Source: Lucinisca nassula
Lineage: Eukaryota > Mollusca > Bivalvia > Lucinida > Lucinidae
Direction: 5' to 3'
Assembly (NCBI GenBank): GCA_963580285.1
Contig: OY757015.1
Span: forward strand, 132,184,717-132,248,716
DNA: 64,000 nt
The notes under the pieces were generated by a model, which saw nothing but the letters and a program-made list of their open reading frames with translations, was not told the origin of the DNA and searched no databases. A program made the translations under genes and the position numbers. Shown here one piece after another: positions 30,577-42,719 of this stretch; position 1 is the stretch's first letter; every line of letters starts with the position of its first letter.

Positions 30577-30885
30577 GCACGCCCAAACAAAAACATTGTA
30601 AGTTTTACCACCCAAAAATTGAAACTTTAAAGATGAAAAATTGTGATATTTTTCTTATTTCTGCTAAAGATATAGTTTTGGGGTATATGTTAGAACCATC
30701 TCATCATCGAGGTTGTTCTCACGAGTACCCACAAACTCATCAAGGCAATTCCAAAGAATACTTGTAAACTATGTTTTTGAGCAGAAATACGGAAAATAAT
30801 GTATATCCCTGTTAATCCCAGTTTTACTGTATAAAAGTGGAGTTCAAGGGGTTCAAAATTATATAGGCATGTCTTGATGATAATA
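30577..30885. repeat. Hairpin repeat family I, degenerate copy 4
   Basis: Same block order as 619-886: 'ttgaaactttaaagatgaaa', a broken palindrome around 30,686-30,733, 'gagcagaaata' and the GGCATGTCTTGATGA end. About 30 bp are inserted in the turn. Confidence 0.6.
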
Positions 30886-31635
30886 GAATGTTGGTACCTT
30901 CACGAGGCAGTTCAAAAGAGCACCCAAAATCTATGTTTGGAGTATAAATAATAAAAATATTACACAATTTCATCAGAAAAATAACCATTTCTGGAATATG
31001 TAAGAATGCACTATATCACACAGATGTGGTCGCAACGTGTAAGGTAGGTTTTCTTATGATGGAGACCGGAGAACTTCATAAATTCTACATGAACACCGTC
31101 TATCATCGACACCGGAAATAGAATCCCGGTGAATCGATACAAAGCGAAAGTAGGCATGGAGCACGGTGAGTGTAGCCTTCATTCCTGATCTATTTTCTGC
31201 AAGTGCAGGGTAAATTGATTTCCTTGAAATGACAGGGGGATTTCTGCAACATTTATGCGTTTTTCGAAGCTGTATGTCTCGATTTAAAGTCAAGAACACA
31301 AGTTTATCGATGCTTGGTACTGACTGAAGACCAGCATTTTCGAAAATCGGTTTCAGATTTTATAATTTCTTGATTTATTTCCGCTCAAACTTGCTTTTAC
31401 CTGTTTCCGTTTATAACGGGCAGTAAATGAAAACTTTCTCTGGTTATGATTTTATCATGCACTAAGCATATTTATTAAAAACTAAAAATCCATGTGTACG
31501 GCGTTTAGTTATTTACAACCAGATAGCTGTACGGAATATAGTCAAAAAAGTGTACGGCGAATAGGAATGGCTACTCTTTATTCAGAATCAGAAATGTTAC
31601 TGATGACACGTCAAATGACATTCATACACCAGGAC
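30886..31635. other. No gene seen
   Basis: No recognisable coding sequence. Short minus-strand frames have no family signature. Confidence 0.45.
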
Positions 31636-31639
31636 CTGT

Positions 31640-32470
31640 GATGGGAAGTTAGTCCCTAGCTCTCATTAAAGAGGTAAACTTAGATACACAATCCTCAGCC
31701 TTTTCAGCTGCTGAAATAATCGTATCGGGAATGGCATTCCAATCTCTAATAGTTCGAGGGAAGTATGATTCTTTATAAATGTCAGTTTTTGCAGTAAGGG
31801 TCTGAAACTCCATTCCAATGAATGATGATTGCATTTAACGGGCTTAAATTTCATGTCCCATTTTCGGGCCCAACTTCCTGGTCTATCTATATCATTCTGA
31901 AGTTTCAGTGAATCATCTGGATCTCTAATTTCCTGGTAGCAAACACAATCGTCTGCGAACAGTCTTATTGCTGAGTCAGTGTCAGTGGAAACAACATTGA
32001 TGTACAGGGAGAATAGCATTGAACTAAGAACAGTCCCTTGTGGGACTCCAGACAAAACTGGTGCCCGCTCTGAAGATTCAACATTAACAACAACAACGCG
32101 GTTTTCTGTAGCAAAGAAAGGAATCTATCCATATGAGAGTATTTCCCCCAATGCGATAACCAAATAGCTTAGATTTAAGTAGTTCATGTGGTGTGGTGTC
32201 AAAAGCTGTCTTGAAGTCCAGAATAAATGTGTCTACCTGTCCCCCTTTGTCCAAGATTTTTGCCCAATCATTAATAGTTGTTCTCAACTGAATTTCACAA
32301 CTATGCCTTTTCCTTAATGCATGTTATCTTTCTGACAAAAGTTTATGTTCATCCAAGTGGGCCATGAAGTTTGAGCAGACTATATGTTCAAGCAATTTAC
32401 ACAGAACACAAGTCAGAGACATAGGGTGATAATTATGATTAAGAGCCCTATCTCCTTTTTTTGAAGTGTG
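31640..32470 (-). pseudogene. Non-LTR retrotransposon reverse transcriptase fragment 2
   Basis: Minus-strand segments carry LDFKTAFDTTPHELLKSKLF (32,230-32,170), MSGVPQGTVLSSMLFSLYIN (32,055-31,996) and RLFADDCVCYQ with the catalytic F-A-D-D box (about 31,960). Downstream DIYKESYFPRTIRDWNAIP is the usual LINE C-terminal motif. At least three frame breaks. Interior start only, with no endonuclease domain. Confidence 0.85.
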
Positions 32471-32649
32471 GGCAAATGTTCGCTAAGTGTCCTTTGATCT
32501 ATATATATATCCTGCAACACCCTCTCGCAAGGATTATGTGCAGCTGCGCGCGCCAGAAAAAGAAAAGTGTGATAGAAGAAAAAGTATTAGATTTTAGGAG
32601 AATTGAAAGTAAAAACAGTGTTAGTAAAGTAGAGATTAAAAGCAGATAA
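32471..32649. other. No gene seen
   Basis: Short spacer between LINE fragments with a (TA)n tract. Confidence 0.4.
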
Positions 32650-34640
32650 AAACAATGTTTCACGATTCATGGCATTGGGTGATGGAGGGTGCATATGGTC
32701 GATCTGAAAGAATCCGGATCGGAGCACACAACAGCATGAGGAGGAAGGTGATTCCATTGTACCACAGCCAAGGGAAAGAAACTGTATTTACAGTAACTGG
32801 CAGTAGTAGGGATTTGAATGTAGTGCATAGTATGTTTTTGGTAGTTCTGATTGGATGTCGGGTGCATGTAGGGAGCGGAATCTCGACAAGGCCATATACT
32901 ATCTTGTAGAACAATAGGAGGCGAGCCTCTGTTCCAATGATCTCCATCTCCCAGGGTATTAAGCATCTGCGTCACACTACTATATGAAGAGTAGTCTTGT
33001 TTGACCCATGTAGCTGCTCTTTTTTGTACTTGGTCAACCTTGTTTATATTTGACTGGGTATATGGACTCCACACAGGGGAGGCATACTCAAGCTGAGGCT
33101 GTTTCACGAATGCCTTGATGTTTGGTGCGTATATTCCTACGTATGAAGCCCAGGGTCCGATTTGCTTTGGAGGTCATGTTATGAATGTGGGTGTTCCAAG
33201 TTAAATCACGGCTAAACTCAAGGCCCAGGTACTTGGCATGATCAGCCTCCTGGAGGACTTCACCGTGGAGAATGTAATTGTGTCTACTGGGTTTTTTAAA
33301 ACGGGAAATGTGTAGGACCTGGCATTTTACCGGGTTAAATTCCATCTCCCAATTCTTTTCCCAAGTTTCAAGCTTTTGGAGGTCCCTTTGCAATAAGGTA
33401 CAGTCAGCATCACTGCTGACAGCCAAATATATTCCGTGTCATCTGCAAAAAGTCTGAGCTGTGAGTGGATCTGCTCTGGTAGGTCATTTATGTATAGAAG
33501 AAACAGGATCGGTCCCAGTACTGATCCTTGGGTAACCCCAGATGTGACCGGAATTTGGGATGAGGTTCCCCCTCCAGGGCTACACGTTGGGTACGGCCAA
33601 AAAAGAAAGTTTTGATCCAGTTTTGGGTGTTTGAGGTTATGCCATGGTGGTGCAGTTTGTGGAGTAATTAAATATGGCTAACCTTATCGAACGCTTTACT
33701 AAAATCCAGGAGTATCATGTCAGTCTGGTGACCTGCTGATAGATTTCGTGCAAGCTCATCAACACGTGTTTAGCAGGACCTCCTTTCCCTAAATCAATGC
33801 TGAAGATCATACAAGATGTTATGTTTGTCGAGATGCTTTGTGAGGTTAGATGCAACAATATGCTCCATTAGCTTGCAGCAAATGCAAGTTAAGGAGACAG
33901 GCCTGTAATTTGCAGGGTCACTTTTGTCACCCTTTTTGAACAGGGGAGAAACAATTGCTGTCTTCCAATCCGAGGGGATTTGACCACTTGAAAGTGATTT
34001 CTGGAAAATGACCTGAAGCATGGGCGCTTTTTGGTCTCTAAGGGATTTATGGACTACTGGTTTAAGAGCATCTGGACTGGCGGCTTTGGTCGGGTTTATG
34101 TTTGATAAGAGTTTATGAATTCATGTTGCTGATATGTTTATTGTAGGCATTTCCGGGAATTTGAGTAAATATTCTTCCGGAACAGATTCTTTTTTTATGG
34201 TGCCATTTGCCAGTCCATTCTTAAGAGCATTGTCAGAAAGCTGCCTTAAACTTAATGGTGATGGGGGATTTCACCCGTATAAAGAGACTGTTAAAGAGGT
34301 GGACAAAACCTGGATCTAACTCTTTTGCAAGTTCCTTCAGGAATCTAGGATGTAGCTAATCAGGTCCTAAAGCTTTAGTGGGGTTTTAGCCTTTAAGTAA
34401 CTTGATCACTCCTGCCGATGACACAATAATAGTATCCATAAATGGGGCCGACTTCTTGCCAATGGAACCTCCGTGAACTCAGTTTTATTAAACGCATCAT
34501 TGAATTGACCAACTAATTCCCCTGCCCTTTCAGAGTCTGATTCAGCAACCCCGTTCCCTCCACTTTTATTAAGGGGTGGGATACCTTGTCTGTCTTTCTT
34601 CTGACTATTGATATACACCTGTGGACACAAAAGCGTTCAA
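32650..34640 (-). pseudogene. Non-LTR retrotransposon reverse transcriptase fragment 3 (longest)
   Basis: Read right to left: a pre-RT segment (SERAGELVGQFNDAF, about 34,540), SSGQIPSDWKTAIVSPLFKK with NYRPVSLTCICCKLMEHIV (34,000-33,850), then decayed central motifs. Next come [16 protein letters not shown] and DHAKYLGLEFSRDLTWNTHI (33,360-33,200) and the C-terminal LEYASPVWSPYTQ with FPLAVVQWNHLP. This order is that of Jockey/CR1-like LINEs. Several frameshifts make it inactive. It differs enough from fragments 1 and 2 to be a separate subfamily or copy. Confidence 0.85.
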
Positions 34641-34974
34641 ACTCCGGTGAAGTACCTTTCAATGAATCTCTTTGCATCAAGTTAGTTTGACAAGCAAATG
34701 TCATTCATCAAAGTAGTCTAAAACTGGATCAAGCAAAATACATTACTTTGTCTTATTGTGGCAAGCACTATTTTCCATTTTTAGATCTGATTGACATTCA
34801 AGATGTATTCTGATTGGATAGTGTAGGGTCTACAATGAAATATACAACACTTTGTGTTTTGAATTTATTCCTGTCTTTGCAGCTGACTGACAGAATGTAA
34901 GGAAACATTGGATCAAAATGAAGTGAAGCTCATCAAAGTTTGAACGCTTTTGTGTCCACATGTGTATCTGTAGA
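34641..34974. other. No gene seen
   Basis: AT-rich. Two short phrases, 'aacgcttttgtgtccacatgt' and its complement at about 34,620, form a partial inverted pair with no further evidence. Confidence 0.4.
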
Positions 34975-35190
34975 AAATAGAGGTGGAGGCAATGATCAGG
35001 AATCGATACAATCAACCCACAGACCCCATCAGAGACACCGAAGGGACAGAACCAGAAACATGAAACAGCAGACCCCAACGGAAACACCATAGCGGAAAGC
35101 CAAAAGGACAGCCACCCCTCCCCCACCCCACAAAACGGCCAACAGGCCATTCACAATAAAATAATATAAGCGACACAAACACCCAAAGAC
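34975..35190 (-). repeat. Dispersed repeat, three copies in window
   Basis: 'aatgatcaggaatcgataca' and a 'gccaaaaggacagccacc' block match, in reverse complement, 45,560-45,775 and 47,870-48,085. Some copies keep an open frame with a shared FVG-type hydrophobic segment, but I would not call a gene. Confidence 0.55.
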
Positions 35191-35193
35191 AAA

Positions 35194-35197
<4 letters not shown>

Positions 35198-35251
<54 letters not shown>
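35198..35251. repeat. (TA)n microsatellite
   Basis: Pure TA dinucleotide run. Confidence 0.95.
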
Positions 35252-35252
<1 letters not shown>

Positions 35253-37318
35253 CCTAATATCTGTCTTTGGGCGACCAGCTTATTTTTTCTGCATTAGGTG
35301 GACTTTTTGTATATATCTTATTTTCTGCTTTTTCACCATTCCAACAACATATTTTTATGCTTTAAATGCATTAAAACCGTGTTCTGTATCTATTTTTATT
35401 CTAAACTCTGCAGGAAAAAATATACAAAAATATTGGACCCCTTAATATTTTACTAGTACTTAATCTGGCTTAAGGGGAACTGTGTATATAAATGACATTA
35501 GGGGGAACGGTATATAAATGACATTAGGGGGAACGGTATATAAATGACATTAGGGGGAACAAAAGAAGATATATTCTATCTTGTCATAGTGGGGGTATAA
35601 ATGTAAGGGTATTATTAGGGGGATTAAAGTATATGTGATAATAAATAGATGGATGGGTGGATATTGTGTATGTGACGTTATGGATGTGGGGATACGGAGC
35701 CACCAAGAGCGAGCCCTAGTGGTATCTTCTGAAGGGCTGTCACAATGTGCAAATCTCAGTAGGGCTTCTAATAGGCATGGAGTTTCAGTGAAAACCCATG
35801 AGAAAATCTTAAAATATATCTCTTCGAATACCAGTCTATAGGCTACCAGATTATTTATTCTGCATTAGGTGGACTTTATTGTATTTTTTTTTTTTGCTAT
35901 GCAACATACTAAGAATGTATTTTTATGTTTTAAATGCATTAAATCCGTGTATTGTATCTGTTTTCTTCTAAATGTTGTAGGATAAAATATACAAAACTGT
36001 TGGGCCCCTTATGTTTGCAAGTATATACACTCCGAATACCAGTCTTAAGGCGACCAGCTTATTTCTTCTGCATTAGGTGGACTTTTTGTATATATTTTAT
36101 TTTCTACTATGCATCATATCTATAATGTATTTTTATGACTTAAATGCATTAAATCTGTGTATTGTATCTGTTTTCTTCTAAATGTTGTAGGATAAAATAT
36201 ACAAAAATGTTGGGCCCCTTATGTTTGCAAGTATATACACTCCGAATACCAGTCTTAAGGCGACCAGCTTATTTCTTCTGCATTAGGTGGACTTTTTGTA
36301 TATATTTTATTTTCTACTATGCATCATATCTATAATGTATTTTTATGACTTAAATGCATTAAATCTGTGTATTGTATCTGTTTTCTTCTAAATGTTGTAG
36401 GATAAAATATACAAAAATGTTGGGCCCCTTATGTTTGCAAGTATATATACTCCGAATACCAGTCTTAAGGCGACCAGCTTATTTCTTCTGCATTAGGTGG
36501 ACTTTGTGTATATATTTTATTTTCTACTATTCATCATATCTATAATGTATTTTTATGACTTAAATGCATTAAATCCGTTTTCTGTATCTATTTTCTTCTA
36601 AATGTTGTAGTATAAAATCTACAAAAATGTTGGGCCCCTTATTTTTGCAAGTATATATATTCCGAATACCAGTCTTAAGGCGACAAGCTTATTTCTTCTA
36701 CATTAGGTGGACTTTTGGTATATATTTTATTTTCTACTATGCATCATATCTATAATGTATTTTTATGACTTAAATGCATTAAATCCGTGTTCTGTATCTA
36801 TTTTCTTCTAAATGCTGTAGGATAAAATCTACAAAAATGTTGGGCCCCTTATTTTTGCAAGTATATATACTCCGAATACCAGTCTTAAGGCGACCAGCTT
36901 ATTTCTTCTGCATTAGGTGGACTTTGTGTATATATTTTATTTTCTACTATGCATCATATCTATAATGTATTTTTATGACTTAAATGCATTAAATCCGTGT
37001 TCTGTATCTATTTTCTTCTAAATGTTGTAGTATAAAATATACAAAAATGTTGGGCCCCTTATGTTTGCAAGTATATATACTCCGAATACCAGTCTTAAGG
37101 CGACCAGCTTATTTCTTCTGCATTAAGTGGACTTTTTGTAATTATATTATTTTCTAAGTAACTATGCATCATATCTATAATGCATTTTATGTCTTAAATG
37201 CATTAAATCCGTGTTCTGTATCTATTTTCTTCTAAATGATGTGGGATAAAATATACAAGAATGAAAGACCCCTTAAAATGTTACAAGTATATATATTCCG
37301 ATAGTCTTAAGGAGACCA
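35252..37318. repeat. 210-bp satellite array
   Basis: CCGAATACCAGTCTTAAGGC recurs at 36,031, 36,241, 36,451, 36,661, 36,871 and 37,081: a 210-bp period with high identity. Degenerate units flank the array. At about 35,455-35,565 a 'tagggggaac' minisatellite of about 28 bp is embedded. Single units occur at 39,491, 53,700, 55,170 and 57,115. Confidence 0.93.
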
Positions 37319-37323
37319 CCTAA

Positions 37324-37549
37324 CGGGCCTCCGTGGCCTAGTGGATAATAGCGCTGACTCTTAGTCATTAGGTCTCTCACCGCCGTAGGTTCGAGCCTCG
37401 CTCGGGTCACATGTGAGACGCTACATTCTGTACGGAAGGTCAGGTGGTTTTTGTCCGGGTACTCCGGTTTTCGCCCACTTCTGATTAACGGTCAGCTCGA
37501 TATGAGTGAAACAATAAAAGGGCCGTAAAACTCAACAAACTAAAAAAGG
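37324..37549 (+). repeat. tRNA-headed SINE
   Basis: Head 37,324-37,409 has GGGCCTCCGTGGCCTAGTGG as A-box region and AGGTTCGAGCC as B box. The body carries 'gggtactccggttttcgccc' and the tail 'gggccgtaaaactcaacaaac'. Inserted at the edge of the 210-bp satellite. Confidence 0.8.
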
Positions 37550-38038
37550 TGTCAATAGGACACGGATGCCCCCGCAAAAATGCCATTGAGAAACAAGAGT
37601 CGTCAAAAGACTTCACCGGGATTTGAACTCACAACCTTTTGAGTCAGAGTCCAAAGCCTTTGTGCTGGGGGATATTGTGTTTTTAAAAAGAAAAAAAAAA
37701 AGAATAGAAAGAAAGAAAAAATGATGTTTAAAATTTCTGCCAAGTAATTTCTAAACTGATCCAGAAACAAGAAAGTTCTTGACAACGTTTAAGTTTTGGA
37801 TCCCTTTTTTGACCTTTGACCTCTTAGTATGACCTTGACCTTGTAGGTGGGGGCCTGGGTTTGTGGACGCAACACATCGTCTCATGGTGGTTAATATTTC
37901 TACCAAGTTATTTCTAAATTGATCCAGAAATAAGAAAGTTATTGACAGCGTTTAAGTTTCAGAGACGAACGGACGCACTGACGGACAGGGGTAACACTAT
38001 ATGCCCTTTCCACCATTCTTCGAATGGCGGGGGCATAA
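37550..38038. repeat. GGTCA-type dispersed element with a reverse tRNA-like head
   Basis: Starts 'tgtcaataggacacggatgc' and ends GACGGACAGGGGTAACACTA before a CGAATGGCGGGGGCATAAA end. A minus-strand tRNA-like segment with B box GAGTTCAAATCCC lies at about 37,612-37,670. Confidence 0.6.
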
Positions 38039-39490
38039 AAACAAGAGGCCCATGGGCCACTACGCTCACCAGAGGTCAAGTGTGAGAAACTGGCCCGTCC
38101 CTGGATGCCATCTGCACCTACCAAGTCTCAGATCAAAGTCTACAATAGTTTCGAAAATACTTGGTTTTGACCGTTTATCGCACAAAAAAGTCTATGTGAC
38201 CTAATTTGATCTTGGTATAAAGTGAGTCAAGGTCATCCGAGGGTCTACATCTGAACAAAATATGCTGGACCCAAGTTTCTTATTCTACATACCAAGTTTC
38301 ATTGACAATCGGCTTTTTGGTATAGAAGGAGAAGATTTTTAAGGGTTTCTACCTTCTATGGGCATAACAGCCATCATGGTCACATGACCAAACTCAAATT
38401 AATTATGTTTTATTTCCTTGTTCCTAAAAGTTTTCTTATAAAATTTGGTTGCAAATGGCAGGTGGTTTCAAAGAAAAACATTTTTTTAATTTTCATATCT
38501 GAATGACCTTGGACCAAGGTCAGAGAAGGACCTTGAAAACTAATGTAGTTTCACTTGCACATTTTGCCCACTGCATATACTAATTTTCAGGTCACAGGCT
38601 GCAATAATTAAAAAAAATTATGCTGTTTTGACTTTTTCCCATACAGAAGTCCATGTGACCAAATTTGACCTTGGCATAAAATGGGTCAAGGTCATCCGAG
38701 GGTCATCATTTAAGCAAATTATAATGGGCCACGAGTCACCAATGCTACATACCAAGTTTCATCACAATTGGCCCTCTGGTTCCAGAAGAAGATTTTTTAA
38801 GGTTTTTACCTTATATGGACATAGCTGCCATCCTGGTCATGTGACCAAACTCAAATTAATTAAATTGCATTTCCTTGTTCCGAAAAGCTTTCATACAAAA
38901 TTTGATTGCAAATGGCCTAGTGATTTCAGTGAAAAACATTTTTTTTTAATTTTCATATCTGTATAACCTTGGGCCAAGGTCAGGGAATATCCTTGACCTT
39001 GAATACTAATGTAGTTTCATTAGCACATTTTGCCCACTGCATCTACTTAATTTCAGGTCACAGGCTGCAATAATTAAAAAAAAAATGCTGTTTTGACTTT
39101 TTTCATACAAAAGTCTATGTGACCAAATTTGACCTTGGCATAAAATGGGTCAAGGTCATCAAAGGGTCATTATTTTAGCAAACTATGATGGTCCAGAGTC
39201 CCCTATACTACATACCAAGATTCATCACAATCTGCCCACTGGTTCAGGAGGAGAAGACTTTTGAAGGGTTTTTACCTTATATGGGCATGGAGGCCAGCTT
39301 GGTCATGTGACCTGGACCCTACGAGCAAACCTTTGTTCCCCATCCCATGGATGCTCCACATGAAATTTGCCTTCAATCGGCCCTGCAGTTTTAGAGGAGA
39401 AGTCGTTTGAAAATGTTGACACGGACAACAGATGGCGGGTCACTGCCTATACTATAAGCTGCCCCGGAGCCTTCGGCTCTGGTGAGCTAA
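38039..39490. repeat. Dispersed element with three ~455-bp internal units
   Basis: Head ACAAGAGGCCCATGGGCC, end GGAGCCTTCGGCTCTGGTGA. The phrase 'gaccttggcataaaatgggt' repeats near 38,205, 38,660 and 39,120. A 112-codon frame within it (38,628-38,966) is repeat-derived. Confidence 0.75.
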
Positions 39491-39655
39491 AAATAAGGAG
39501 ACCACCGTAATTATTCAGCGTTAGGTGGACATTTTGTATAGTTTTTATTTTCTGCTATGCATTATATTAATAATGAAGCTTTACGCTGTACATTCATTAA
39601 ACCCGTGTTCTGTATCTTTTTTTCTAAATGCTGTAGGATAAAATATACAACAAGA
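39491..39655. repeat. 210-bp satellite, isolated unit
   Basis: Contains the TTAGGTGGACATTTTGTATA and TGCTGTAGGATAAAATATAC blocks of the satellite at 36 kb. Confidence 0.75.
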
Positions 39656-39719
39656 GTACCCAGAGGGCTGTTTGTTAACTAAGTTTCTCAAACTTCGAAG
39701 TTGAAGAGGTGCTATCAGC

Positions 39720-39792
39720 GCCCGGATAGCTCAGTCGGTAGAGCACTTGCTTTGTAAGCAAGGGGTCAACAGTTCGAATCCGGTTCTGGTCA
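39720..39792 (+). tRNA. tRNA-Thr(TGT)-like sequence, probably a relic
   Basis: A 73-nt cloverleaf can be drawn. Acceptor GCCCGGA pairs with TCTGGTC with one mismatch. The D arm is in TAGCTCAGTCGGTAGAGC, and the anticodon stem CTTGC/GCAAG has loop TTTGTAA (anticodon TGT). The T arm around GTTCGAATC has two mismatches. No clear SINE body follows. T-stem damage suggests a pseudogene or SINE head, but a functional gene cannot be excluded. Confidence 0.5.
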
Positions 39793-40044
39793 CTTTTTCA
39801 ACTTCATTTCTTTATGAACTATCTATTAGTATAATTTCACACCCGATTGAATACATGTACATATATTTATTTTCACCATTTTCTGAAAAGGTGGAAATTG
39901 TTATTTATGAGCCGGAGCATGACAAAACCTACAATAAGGCCAGGGCAACAAGCAGAGACTCAAATCAATCTGCACACCCATCCACTGTGACAAGACCTTT
40001 TACTTATATTTCTTGGCATAAATCATAGCCTATAGTAAGTACAT

Positions 40045-40110
40045 GCGATCAGCGAAGACTGATCAGACTGCTCGAATGCGCAGGCTGATCTGAGTCTTTG
40101 CTGGTCGCTC
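40045..40110. repeat. Hairpin repeat family II-related palindrome
   Basis: GATCAGCGAAGACTGATCAG is mirrored by GGCTGATCTGAGTC...GCTGGTCGC. Confidence 0.6.
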
Positions 40111-40319
40111 AAGCCATCTTGTAGTTCTTGTCATGTACTGGCTTATTTAATACATGGGTCGCGATTCCAAGCTGCCGAAAAATCACGAGTTTTCACAACC
40201 CAACATATTAGGCTGAAGCATTTGCTTATTTATTCTTTGCATAAAGGTCAGTCTCATGTCAAATTGTTTGCACTATAATTGTAATTTCACCAATTACATT
40301 TTTATAGCCAGGTAATTGT

Positions 40320-41240
40320 AATTGAATAAGAATGCAGTCTGAGGGACAGCCATAATCCCCTGCCGCCCTTCAGTAACAAAGCTCAACCTTATGACATTAA
40401 ACTGTGACCTTCGCCGTGATCTTGAATTAGCAATCTTATGATGATTAACATTTTAGCCAAGTAATTTTAAAATCCATCTAGGAGTAAGAAAGTTATTGAA
40501 AAACACCAAAAAGACCCACCTCTATGCATGACCTTGACATTTCAGGAACCAACCTGGATTTTGCGTACAACACATCGCCTCATGACGAATACATTTTTTA
40601 CCTTTAACCTCTAAGTATGACCTTTGAGGTACGGACCTGGGGCTTGTGGCGACACTTTGTCTCATTGAGAATAATATTTGACCAAAGTTTAGTGAACTTC
40701 TATCGAAGGGTTCAGCAGATAACTGTTACGAACGGACATTCCACCTTTCACCTCTAAGTATGACCTTTGAAGTTCCGACCTGGGTTTTGCGTGCGACACA
40801 CTGTCATTTCTGACAAGTAATATTTAAATTCATTCAGGAATAAGAAAGTTATTGATAGGACATGATAAAAAGATGCTTTTTTGACATTTTATCTCTAAGT
40901 ATGACCTTGACCTTCGAGGTACGGAGCTGGGTCTTGCGCGCGACACACTGTCACATTATGGTTAACATTTCTGCCAAATAATATTTAAATCCATCCAGGA
41001 ATAAGGAAGTTATTGATTGGACATGACAAAAAGGCCCTTTTTATCTTTGACCTCTGAGTATGTCCTTGACCTTTGAGGTACGAACCTGGACCTTGCACGC
41101 AACACATCTTCATACTAAAGAGAAAAACTGACCAAAGTTTAATGAAATTCTATCAAATGGAGTAGACAAGAAAGTGTTATGGATGGAGGGACAGACGAAG
41201 GCATATTCCTATAACCCTGCATCGGGGGATTGATCAATTA
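40320..41240. repeat. GGTCA-type dispersed element
   Basis: Head 'aagaatgcagtctgagggac', repeated 'gaccttgacctt(tg/cg)aggtac' units of about 130 bp, end 'aaggcatattcctataacc' plus a GGGGGATT end. Same family as 1,790-3,049 and 60,150-60,430. Confidence 0.7.
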
Positions 41241-41269
41241 CTTTCAAATGTAATTGGTCCCAAGCCTGG

Positions 41270-41453
41270 ACCCTACAAGGTATTTAACTTCCAAATACGA
41301 GTACTTAGTGATGCGAGACTGTTTGAATATAAGCATTTGAAAAACTTTAACACTGTGTGACAGGAACGCAAACTCACACACAAACGCTCATGTGGACCAA
41401 CAGAGGTGACAACAATAGCTCTCCTTGTACTTTGTACAGGCCAGCTAAAAAGG
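41270..41453. repeat. Right-end fragment of a minisatellite-cored element
   Basis: 'gaatataagcatttgaaaaa', 'aatagctctccttgtacttt' and an end resembling 44,760-44,898. Confidence 0.65.
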
Positions 41454-42290
41454 TCGTTCCTTTGAAAATGTCAACAGTTAATTACCTTCTTTTAAGTGGG
41501 ATGGGACCAAATGCTGTTCTATGAATCGCAGTTCAACTGAGCTGCATCAAGACAATAAGTGTCTTCAGACATTCTGTTGTGTGAAAGTTTGAATGCCCGC
41601 CATTTAGATGAGACATACCATGGGTTTGGGTGTGTAACTAATTTTGACTGAGATTTATTGAAACAGAAACACAAAGATAAACTATCTGGAAGCTTTAATA
41701 ACTGTAATATTTAATTTTATGTTTAGTTTAGTTCATAATTAATAACTATCTTGACTTGCATATACTTGAATCGTGGATATGTGCAACACGAAATATAGAA
41801 GAGGGTCATAATGGCCCTGGATCGCCATGATGTTAACAAGCTGTGAAACGAACACCCCTCTAAGCTCCAATTCATAAAGAGATAACTGAGGTTTACAGGG
41901 GTGTTCATTCAAGACATAGATCATCGTAAATGAAGCCATTTTGTGGATATCATAATGCTCACCTGATCCTCATTGTACAAATGAAATGGTACAAGGAGCC
42001 AAACATGATTGCTCTATTTCAACGGATCAAAATTATGACAAAGTAGGCTATAGGTCAAGATCACAGGTCAAAATAATTTGTCGAGTGGGAAGACCTTGTA
42101 ACAAGAAACCTACATGCCAAATATGAAGGTTCTATCTCTAGTGGTTTAAAAGTAGGTCACAGGTCAAGGTCACATCGCAAAATGTCTTGTACCAAAGAAT
42201 GCCCTTGTCAATAGTAATCTACATGCCGAATTTGAAGCTCTAGTGGGAAGCCCTTGTCACAAAAAGCTACAAACCAAATATGAAGCTGGT
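41454..42290. other. No gene seen; partial GGTCA-type repeats
   Basis: From about 41,960 there are units such as 'ggtcacaggtcaaggtcac'. A possible minus-strand frame near 41,740-41,940 lacks features. Confidence 0.45.
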
Positions 42291-42400
42291 CTCAGCAGCT
42301 CAGTCGGATGCACATCTGACTGTTGATCTGGAGGATGCGGGTTTGATACATGCCAAGGACGGCAACATTCCTTCGTGGAGATTGATCATGAAATCTTTTC
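42291..42400 (+). repeat. tRNA-headed SINE, left part (split by an insertion)
   Basis: tRNA-like head with 'cagcagctcagtcgga' and GCGGGTTTGATACATGCC. The body stops at GATCATGAAATCTTTTC. The intact relative at 53,290 continues directly with TACAGTCATTTCTCCC, found here only at 45,391. Confidence 0.8.
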
Positions 42401-42719
42401 CAGATTTAGGGACATCTCAGCCCCTAACAAACTAGGCCCCTGACAAACTCGGCCCCTAGCAATCTCGGCCCAAAACACTCCACTTATAGCTATAAATAGG
42501 TCATAATAGACAGTTTTTGTCTCCACAATTACATTTGGAAGGTCTATAGTTTTATAAGGCAGTTTGAGCTTAACATATTTTTGAGGAATTATAGAATCCT
42601 TACCGGTAAAACACATCGCTAAAATTGTGAATTGTGCTGTGTGTTTGGGGGGGGGGGGGGGGGGGAGTTGAAAATGGAAGTATCTTTTATCTTAACCTTA
42701 TAGTTATAAACTTAAGAGA

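Noticed and set aside
36028..37318. CRISPR array or gene family
   Set aside because: A 210-bp satellite with no spacers and no coding capacity.
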